In this document: positions 52,673-61,620 of the stretch, in pieces
Position numbering within the stretch: the first letter of the stretch is position 1
How the letters are laid out: each line of letters opens with the position of its first letter
Notes under the pieces: model-generated
Told to the model about the DNA's origin: nothing
The model's database searches: none
The model's input: only the letters and a program-made list of their open reading frames with translations
Position numbers and translations under genes: made by a program
NCBI GenBank assembly: GCA_949752745.1
Contig: OX457026.1
Span: forward strand, 28,644,116-28,708,115
Length of the DNA: 64,000 nucleotides
Direction of reading: 5' to 3'
Origin: Protula sp. h YS-2021
Lineage: Eukaryota > Annelida > Polychaeta > Sabellida > Serpulidae

Positions 52673-54095
52673 TAGAAAGAAGTCACAATGAATTCCAGCT
52701 ACGAAAACAATTTCTTGAACAGCCCCGTTTTTCTATATTTTCCTATAGCACCCTGCGTTTCATCCAACTTTTGGTTTACTTCTCAAACAATTCCTATCCA
52801 AATGCGTCTCTTGTTGACCTTGCTATTATTCCTGGCTTAATTATTTGCCTTCTGCTTTTGCTGTCAGGGTACTGAACTCTCCATTACTTAAATCTGTCCA
52901 TATTAATACCGGATCAGTTATACCCTTAAACTAAGAGAAATATAATCAGTTACAGTAGTTTGTGTCCATCAGTTATAAATCTTGTAAACAGAAACTGTGT
53001 CTTATTTTGCAGTTGCTATCAAACTACTTAATTATAAAATCAAAAAAAAAAATGGAATGCAAAAAGCTGGATTAACTGGTTTAAAATTGCAGCAAAGTTT
53101 AAGAACAAAGCATGTTTGTTATTGTACTTCTTTCATGATTTAGAACATATCACATATAATCTGCTCAAACTTAACATGAAGTGGCCTTTTTAGCAATAAA
53201 CCTGAAGTGCTTAGACTAATAAAATATAAGTAAATTAACATAAAAAATAGAGCGATAAGTGTTTGCAATTATCAATGCCCACAAACATGTCACAATAATG
53301 TCTCTGCTTCCATAGGAACTCGCATTACTAAAACGAAATACAGAGCTAGACTGACCAATACTTCTGACCACAAAAAGTGGATCAAGTATGTCTACTACAG
53401 ATTCACTTGACTATCACAGATCATGCCAACCCGCTGAATCGGTTGATTTTCAATATTAAATTATTATTCTTCGTCGCCGTTTTGTCCGGGGTTGCACTTG
53501 TCGCCGTTTTGGTCTTCTCCGTTATGGCCGTCGCCGTTATGTCCGGATGCCCAACCGGCTACACAGTGCAGCAAAACCTCTTACTGAATACCTCTACTTA
53601 ATGTTGTATCTAGGACCTTAAACTGCACTTTTCAGATTTTCACTATGAAACATTTACATTTCACAGCATTTCAGTTACCCTGAAACGTGTAACATCCTAG
53701 CTCCAAACAGTCTAGGCTGCTATAAGATTTAGGAGGAGTCGGAATATGGGTTTATTCGGAAAATTTAACAGAAAGAAATCGTCTAAAAAGGTTGATATTT
53801 ACAATCTCTGTCTCGAACAGCCGCATTTTTTTTGTAAATAATTCAAACTATAGACCAGAAAAGGTGTCACACAACAGTTACACAGTTTCCCAATGTACTG
53901 CGTGTGTTGTAGTGGTATCTTTCCACTTAATGTAAAATCCTCCCAAAATACCTTTAAAGTATTTTTAAAAATAATCTCATTTCCTAAAAAAATATCTGTA
54001 CCTTAAAAATACGTACTCCTGCCTTGTAGAATTTAACATCTGTCTGCATTCCTTGGTTTTGCACATGGCAGTTTCTCTGTTTGACACAGTAAAAA
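52673..54095. other. AT-rich spacer
   Basis: No gene, RNA or repeat that I can support, apart from weak GCCGTT/GTCCGG repeats around 53470-53550. Confidence 0.5.
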
Positions 54096-55124
54096 GGGGT
54101 CATCCATAAAGTATGTACGCACAGAGGGGGAGGGTGTCACGGTCGGTGCGTACGCACTGCGTACAGGGGGGGGGGGGGCTACTGCGTACGTACGCATTTT
54201 TTTAGCATATCTCAAACATATTTTTATGTAATTAAATATACTATTACATTGATTTACAAAGTAAATATTATGCTCCTTTTAGTGCAATGGCAATATCAGT
54301 GTTGCCACTCACTTTGCCATGAAAAAAAGTATAAAAAAAGTATTTTTAAAAGTATTTAAAAAAAAAAAGTATAAAAAAAAGTATTTTTAGGGCAAAATTT
54401 TTCGGCTCGCGCCTTCGGCGCTCGCATTTATTTCTACCATCATTACTTAAGTCGTGGTGATTGTTGGTATGTAATAAACAATACCTACATGGTCAATCCT
54501 AAAAAAAATATAATACTTAATAAAAGGAGCTTGCAAAATTGGAAAGCGATGTTCAAAGGGCAATTTTTAGAGGTATTTCTCTGGAAATCTATAGATATAA
54601 CTTAAAATGTCTTGAAATAAAATGCAAATTAGCCTACCTTAAAATTTCCGACAAGCTTGTATTTTACCAGTGAGCATCTGCTCGTGATCTAAAGGTCACC
54701 TTTTGATATTACTTTTAATAACCAATACCAATACATAAGTAAAAAAGTATATACTTTTATAAGGAAACAAAAATGGAAACAAGGAAAATGGTAAAACGTA
54801 GTTAGTGTCGGAGAGGGAAATATTTTCCTGAATGGATGCAGAAATTGAAAAAAAGTACAGTAAAGTATAAAAAAAGAATAAAGGCAAAAAAGTATAAAAA
54901 TACATAAGCAAACAGCAAATACTTTTATAAGCAAAAAAAAAATTAAACAAGGAAAAAGTAAAATGTATTTATTTTCTGAAAGGAATTAAGAAATAAAAAA
55001 AAATTTTTTTTCGTGATTCCAAAAAAAAAAGTATAAAAAAGTATGAAGGCAAAAAAAAAGTATAAAAAAAGTATAAAAGTATAAAAAAAGTATTTAAGGC
55101 CATTTTTCAAAAAAAAAGTATATA

Positions 55125-55833
55125 CAGTAAAACCCCGGATATGGACACCCCTCTCTTATGGACACCCCTGAATTATGAACAGCATTTTTCAGTCTGTTTT
55201 AAAAGGCCATAAAGTTCTGTTATATCTAGACCCCTCTATTGTGGACACCCCTCTATTCAGAATTAGGGACACTCTTTTTATCCCGTAAGTACGGTTACAT
55301 ATTTAAAACAACCCCTCTATTGTGGACAGTGAAATTGCTGCCCATATTTTGTACGTTATGTTAACAACACCTATCAGCTTGTTACTCGGTAGTGTTTGTT
55401 TTTTCGCTATTGTAATCTGTGGGTATTGAGTACAGTATATTGAACACAGTGGATGTAAAGACAATAGGGCTTATTACAAAAGCTGTGTGCTTAAGAGAGA
55501 AGCTTTACACTACTAAACTCTATTGACATGTGCTCCGTCTTTTAAAATGCGTATAAAGGAACACATAATTCATTGTCTTTATACTCAGTTAAGATGTTAT
55601 ACAAGGTGCTAAATCTGAATATCGGTGGTGTGAAAAGAAAACGGAACGAACTTTCGCTATCTGATAAAGTTAAAATAATCAAAGCTAGTGATGGAAAAAG
55701 TGTAAGAAAAATAGCCAAAGATTTTAGTTGTAGTTGTCAGACAAAATAAGAGAAACCTCGAAATTAGGGACACCCCGCCATTAAGGACAAAATTATTCAG
55801 TTACTTTTTGTCCCTAATACCGGGGTTTCACTG
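55125..55833 (+). mobile_element. Tigger/pogo-like DNA transposon, internally deleted
   Basis: TIRs CAGTAAAACCCCGGATATGG and the inverse of ATACCGGGGTTTCACTG; TA on both flanks (55123-55124, 55834-55835), the pogo target. 709 bp, too short for a full transposase. Motifs GGACACCCCTCT repeat near the left end. Confidence 0.88.
55594..55749 (+). pseudogene. Tigger-like transposase N-terminus, 51 codons
   Basis: ATG frame reading KRKRNELSLSDKVKIIKASD, then GKSVRKIAKDFSCS. This is the first helix-turn-helix of CENP-B/pogo-type transposases. It stops at TAA before the second DNA-binding domain; the DDE catalytic region is absent. Confidence 0.82.
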
Positions 55834-55929
55834 TACTTTTAAAAAAAGTATAGTGTGGCAACACTGCAATATATACACATTTTTATGTGTCAAAGGTGGA
55901 GCCCTTGATTGGATAACATCTTAACTTCA

Positions 55930-57118
55930 TGACCGCAGTGCACGCGTTAAGGTCGAAAGTGCATTTTCGGACTCTATTACCTTGGATTGCGCCCTACCCC
56001 AAGGTTCCAAAATTGGGCCAAGAGGATATTCTCAGTATACGAAGCCATTGGGTTCTCTGATAAAATCGCATGGACTACCGTATCATTTTTATGCGGATGA
56101 TTCTGGTTCTAGAAAATGCCTTCAATCCACGCTCAGTTTCAGAACAGGGCACTGTCCTTGCTCAAGTTTCTGACGCCATCAAAAATATCGGATCCTGGAT
56201 GACCGCTAAAAAACTTAAATGGAACAAGGATAAAACTGAATTTTTAGTCATAACAGGTGCACGCAACGAGAAATCATCAGTACCCATAGCCTACACCTAG
56301 ACAATGACGTAGTAACACGTTCTCACGTTGCTCGAGTCTTGGGAGTGCTTGCAGACTCGCATTTAACAATGGAAGCACATATAAACTCGGTTGTTCGAAG
56401 GTGCAACTATTACCTACGGTGGATACGAGATGTTCGTTCGCGTTTAAACGATGATGCTGCAAGGACACTCGTGCATGCGTTGGTGATTAGTCGCATCGAT
56501 TACTGCAACAGTGTTTTAATCAAACTCCCCAAAACGCAGATCAAACGGCTTCAGCGCATCCTTAATCACTCTGCACGCATTGTGAGACCATCTAGTGAAG
56601 AAAGTGTCAAGGATGAACTCATGGCTCTCCATTGGTTACCGGTTGAGCAGCGTATTGCGTTTAAAGTCGCACTTTTTACTCATAAAGCCCTCAACAATTC
56701 AGCACCTAAGTATATTACAGAGCTCTTTACACCTTATTCTCCATCGCGTAGCCTGAGGTCGTCTGATCAGCATCTTCTCCAAGAGCGTCGATCTAATCAG
56801 CGCTACGGGGAAACAGCGTTCCAAAATGCAGCCCCCAAATTATGGAACTCTTTACCATTTAAAATAAGACAAGAACGTGATATTTTAGCTTTCAGAAAAC
56901 TACTTAAAACCCACCTTTTTAGACTGGCATACAATTAATGTAACTTTAATTTCATCTAGTCAATGTTTTTAAATGTTATTATATTATTATTTATTATTTT
57001 ATTATTTTTTTTAATTTTTAATTTCTTATTAGAATATCCATATTGTTGGCGCTTAGGGTTATACCATTGTAAGCGCGATATAAATGTGTTAATAATAACA
57101 ATAATAATAATAATTTTA
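55930..57118 (+). mobile_element. 5'-truncated L2/CR1-like LINE
   Basis: Carries the end of a reverse transcriptase in broken frames: LPQGSKIGPRGYSQYT, YHFYADD, a frameshift, then the L2-type C-terminus (RIDYCNSVLIKLPKTQIKRL, LHWLPVEQRIAFKVALFTHK, APKLWNSLPFKIR) to 56938. The short 3' end has a TGTAAGCGCGATATAAATGT motif and an AATAATAAC tail, both typical of L2. It is inside the outer TIR element. Confidence 0.88.
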
Positions 57119-57320
57119 ATGTATGTTGGTATGTACACTTTCAATTTTGTCACTGATTAATTGGGATTATATAGTCTTTAAAACAAATTGATATTTTTTT
57201 TCAATATAACATAGCATATTGCGTATGCGTACAGGGAGGAGGGGGATCTAGGCCACTGCGTACAGGGGGAGGGGTAAAAAACTGACAATTTTTTTGCGTA
57301 CGTAGTTTATGGATGGTCTC

Positions 57321-57852
57321 TAAACGGAACAAACCCTCACGGACCACGCCCCCCCCCCACCCCACAGAAAGAAACAGTAGTGAACAACTTTTGATTTCAA
57401 ACTTTACCTCATTTTAAAGTTGTCATTTTAGCACATTCGGAAGGTGTTTGTTGTAAAGATGTTTTAATGTACCTTCAAACTCCTTAAGAACTTCTATCTT
57501 TTAACAACTAGATTGGGTAAAAAATGGAAAAGACGAAATAGTGATTCGGACGGGCAACTTTCAAAGACCATTCTACCCACTGTGCTGTAGACATGCCACA
57601 GAATCGACTGTCTTTTCACAGAAAAATTTCATGAAACTCACATTTCTCTGCATCAAGATCACACTCATGTTCCCTTTTACTGAGGAACATTATTGAAAAA
57701 AGCACCGATAGAGTTGACACGACCACCACAGTCTTCTCTACCCGGCTATCTCGAGCTGCCCGAAGGTGACACTCGCGGAATAACAGTGGAACGCCATAAA
57801 ACCCCTCGTCTCTCCGTGCGAAAAGTTCCCCTGGACCGTTCCTCTACGCAGA
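57321..57852. other. Spacer, no gene seen
   Basis: Mixed-composition DNA with one C-run near 57350. A small plus-strand frame (57693-57911) has no recognisable domain and runs into a TIR element. Confidence 0.5.
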
Positions 57853-58300
57853 TAGTGAGTGCAGCGTTCGCGCTGGCCTTCCAGAAAACCGCGTCACACA
57901 TAATTGCGTGACGCGGTGGGATCTAAAATACCGCGCCACAGGCTCTCTACCAAGCGTTTTTCAATACAAAGTACTGATCCCTTCTGAAACACCTACCCCC
58001 TCCCCCACCTCCTCCCTGCAAAAATAAGCTGTAGTAACATTTATTTTTGATTTTATTAACGGCTTTTCTAAATAACAAATACAAGACAACAAACGAGTTT
58101 CGATTGACACACAAAATACAGTGTAATTCTTGACTAGGTCGATTGTAATTTTTTCTATGGTATGACGCGGCGGTCTCCAAAAAAAAAAAAAAAAAACCGC
58201 GTCACTGTGACGAAGTGGGTTGCGAAAAGCCGCGTCACAAGCTCCAAAAAGTGCTAAAATCCGCGTAAAAACGCCGTCATCGCGAACGCTACTGAGTGAC
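57853..58300. mobile_element. Short TIR element with repeated CGCGTCAC motifs
   Basis: Left end AGTGAGTGCAGCGTTCGCG and right end CGCGAACGCTACTGAGTGAC are imperfect inverses. CCGCGTCAC/GTGACGCGG is repeated at both sub-ends. No ORF. Confidence 0.6.
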
Positions 58301-58681
58301 TCTTCCTTTTTTGCGTCAACACTTCACATATCGTTTTTGTATTGAACCTGGGAGTTAAGCAATAAAACAAAAATCCTAAAAAATATATTTATAGCTTTTT
58401 TTAAATTAAAACATGATTTTTTAATTGGTGCATAACGTGTTCATTAATTGAACAAAGAATTAAAAATCATACAAATGCTTATACATTTCCCCCACGCTAA
58501 AGTCCACCTCTCCGCTCTTAAGGCAGTAATCTGAAGCACAAGAACTTGTATAGTAAAAAGCGGGAATTATTTGCTTTCAAAACTATCACTACGAAGCACC
58601 GTTGAATTTACTCCACACTTGTTTTGTGTCGACTTAACACTGTAATCTATATTCCTTCCACCGCCCTCATACTTTCACACA
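58301..58681. other. AT-rich spacer
   Basis: No feature that I can support. Confidence 0.5.
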
Positions 58682-59047
58682 AAACATTGTATTAGTTAAA
58701 ATAAGAGCACTTAAACAAATGAGAAAGCAAACATTCTTGGTAGGTTATTCCCGAAATTGAAAATTCTTCATTTTTATTGCAGAAAAAAGGGAGAAAAAGA
58801 GTTTAAGGATATAACTGTTTATCTTTCAGAGACGAGAATTTACATGTTTTCAAACGGTTTTTTTATTATTCCTAAGGTAAAATTAAAATTTATATTGTTT
58901 ACAAACTTAAAATAATAGTAAAAATTGTTTAAACATCGTTTTTTTTCGCGGCACTCTCTTTATCAGTAGCCCATTATGGAAAAGCAAAAAATATCCGGTT
59001 TTTCATTTGGTTCAGAATTTTTATTTTAAATAACAGGGTGTTATATA
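58682..59047. mobile_element. TIR element, copy B of the family at 42306
   Basis: Left end AACATTGTATTAGTTAAAAT, then GAGAAAGCAAACATTCTTGG. Right end CATTTGGTTCAGAATTTTTA, then AACAGGGTGTTATATA. Both match copy A's ends and the subterminal GGTAGGTTATTCC, but with heavy divergence. No ORF. Confidence 0.75.
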
Positions 59048-59341
59048 GCACAGGTCTCAGAGGAATGTTAATTGTTCAGTGCTAGTGGTGACCGGTATAC
59101 ATGGATTTAAATTCTTCCTGCCACAAATGAACAGAACAGTTAAAACACACTTAGGTTTGACGTGATGTTACTTCTATTCCTCTGCATATTTCTAGCCCTG
59201 TTGTTTCTCTAATGTGGAGTAACTGCTCCAAACTTTTGCTAATGATGCGATTGCACCGACAATAAAAATCACGGAACACGTACGAGTAATGAGATCGTGT
59301 GACAACTAGATTGGCCAGTGTTTTTGTTAAAACAAAAACGG

Positions 59342-59898
59342 ATATGTCTCCCCCGCCCCCAATCAGTCACGTGGAAAAAATCGCCAAAAATACATTTTTA
59401 CAGAAAATGAAGAAAAACTTCGTAGCAAACATTTGCACTATATATGGGTTCTTCTTGCCATGTTTCAGCCTAATCCAACAAACTATTTCGGAGACATCGC
59501 AACAATTATGGCCAAAAAAGTTAAAGATCAAAAATTGAAAAATTCGCCAAAAATACATTTTAAACGGAAATGAAAAGAACTTCGCAGTAAACATTTACAA
59601 GTTTTGTGAGTTGTTCCTGCCAAGTTTCAGCCTAATCCAAAAACTGTTTCGGAGATATAGCCTGCCAAAGTGAAAAAATGCACGAAAACCCCCTATGTTC
59701 AAAAATTTGCCAAAAATAGAATTTTTGAGAAAACGAAAAAAAAAAAAAATACCACGGGCATCATCTAGACATGTACCCCAATATGTATGTATGTTTTGAA
59801 AAAAATCGACTCATTAATTTCATAAGAACTCACTGCGGACAGACGGACGGACGGACACACCAAATGCTATATATGTCTCCCTTAGGGGGAGACATATA
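59342..59898 (+). mobile_element. Hairpin-capped non-coding element H3
   Basis: Starts with ATATGTCTCCC (59342-59352). It ends with a perfect 12-bp hairpin, TATATGTCTCCC / TTAGG loop / GGGAGACATATA (59870-59898). GACAGACGGACGGACGGAC precedes the hairpin by about 13 nt. The interior has diverged ~170-bp tandem units (TCGCCAAAAATACATTTT, CCTAATCCAA, TTTCGGAGA). No ORF. Confidence 0.75.
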
Positions 59899-60394
59899 AA
59901 TATACTCATACACTGAAGATGTGTCGACGCTCAGTTTCCTGCTGCATGAAAGTATGAACGTCCCACTGGCACCACTTTTACCTGAAGTGCTATTTAACGT
60001 GACCTGTGTCTCATTCTTATATTTTCAAAACATTTTTAAAGCAAAGACAAAACTATTTAGAGTTATTTAAGCTTTCACAGGTAAATATTATAACGGTGAT
60101 CCACTCCTCCTAAAACCTAGCGAAAGAAGCAATCGATATTGATAAAGCCCGCCCATATTTTTTGATCGGGGTTTATTTGCCAGCTTTGGCTTATTTTAGC
60201 ACTTTCCCGCACTGTTTGACCAATCCATATGATATGGAAAGACCGGCCCGAGTACAAGAAACTATCCAAGATTCCAGATCATAAAGCGTTTCCTTTCAAT
60301 TAAATGGACTGACAGAGCAAATGAGGACAGAACAGTAAAGACTAATTCCATTTAAGGCCAAGTTTTTTCTACCCCCCCCCCCCCTACTAAGGAT

Positions 60395-61620
60395 CTGCTA
60401 CCGCTTCAAATCCTCGCTATATAAAGACATACAAATCAACTGCGCTCGCTTTGAGGCACCTCTGTGGTGATTTTGTGCAAGATCGAATCACCCACAAGTG
60501 TTCAGTAGCGTTTGCTAAAAGCCTTCTAAGTGCACCGGAAATTATATTCAACTTCTGTGTGACGCTTTCTTTGGAAGAAAAGATTTCGGAAGTAACCACA
60601 AATCTTCCGCAATAACTCACATTTGTGAAATTAAATTTTGTAATTATCCACCAAAAACTTTTAAACTGATATTTCAAAATACCTTGGAAAAAAAATTAAA
60701 TGTTAAACATTGTAGGTATACAGAATAAATTTATGTCTAATTCTGTATCTAGCACTTATTTGTGTACATGTTTCACAGATAATCAACAACTCCTTTATTT
60801 TAATTTTTGGCCACTTGACATTTAAAGCCCGGAACAATTGAACAGAACACCTGAAGCTCACCCCTATTAGGTGAACAATAGAAAGCTTCGCAGCTCAGAC
60901 AGAAAGAAATACAAGTTATCTTAGGAAGAGCTTACTGGAAGCTAGGCTAACTCCAGGGAATCGGAAAGCTCCAACAAGCGGCACGCTACAGGATTTCGAA
61001 GTGCCGCTTCAAATCCTATGTAACGATATGCAAGCCAATTGCGCTCGCTTTGAGGCACCTCTGTGGTGATTTGTACGAGATTTAACAAGTAAGTATTTGT
61101 GAAACACAAGCAGGCCCCAACCGCCCCCCCCCCAAATTCATAGGGGTATAAAGCGATGACGGACAGACGGACGGACACCCCAAACCTATAGGCCCCAATC
61201 CGAAGGGTTGGGGCCTAACAACCCACAAGTCTTTATTGGCATTTTCTAAAGGCGGTCAACAGCAATGATATACAACTTCTGCGTTACGATTTCTTTTAAA
61301 GAAAAGAATAAGGAAATAACCACAAATCTCCCGCAATAAATGACACTTATTTACATCCACGGAGCATGGTTTATTACGTGAAAAATAAACAGTAAATTTT
61401 GTACGTACCCGCCAAAAACCTTTGAATTCAATAAGCATGGAAAAATAAAGTTAAATACTGCAGGGATACAGAAAAAAATAATGCCTAATTCTGCATCTAT
61501 CAATTATTTGAGTACATATTTTACACATAATCTATAATCCCTTTATTTAAATTTCTGGTCACTGGACTTTGGTCACATGACATTAAGAGGTCGGAACCTA
61601 AACGAACACTTGACGTGTGA
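60395..61620. repeat. Diverged tandem segmental duplication, ~600-bp period
   Basis: GCGCTCGCTTTGAGGCACCT then CTGTGGTGATTT occurs at about 60442 and 61042. Later landmarks (ACAACTTCTG, GTAACCACAAATC/ATAACCACAAATC, CCAAAAACTTT, CTAATTCTG, CCTTTATTT) follow in the same order in both. A weaker third piece is visible near 62240-62310. The second copy carries hairpin element H4. Confidence 0.82.
61089..61215 (+). mobile_element. Hairpin-capped non-coding element H4, with an empty-site comparison
   Basis: 127 bp inserted into the second duplication copy; the first copy lacks it. TAACAA lies on both sides (61083-61088 and 61216-61221), a likely target duplication. Inside are a single arm AGGCCCCAA (61112-61120), GACGGACAGACGGACGGAC and the hairpin TAGGCCCCAATCC / GAA / GGGTTGGGGCCTA (61189-61217, one G-T wobble). 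Confidence 0.78.

Larger units (their letters stand above)
54298..55866. mobile_element. Second-layer TIR element, AAAAGTAT-rich
   Basis: Left end CAGTGTTGCCACTCACT and right end AGTGTGGCAACACTG are inverse. The interior is dominated by AAAAAAAGTATAAAAA-type low complexity. It sits inside the outer element and is split by a Tigger-like insertion. Confidence 0.7.
54096..57320. mobile_element. Outer TIR element hosting a nest of insertions
   Basis: Left end GGGGTCATCCATAAAGTATG, then TACGCAC. The right end, TGCGTACGTAGTTTATGGAT then GGTCTC, is its inverse with few changes. Subterminal ACTGCGTACAGGGGG occurs on both sides. Subtracting the inserts leaves a short non-autonomous element. Superfamily unknown to me. 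Confidence 0.75.

Noticed and set aside
54689..54950. Phe/Tyr-rich minus-strand frames
   Set aside because: They read the AAAAGTAT low-complexity interior of a TIR element.
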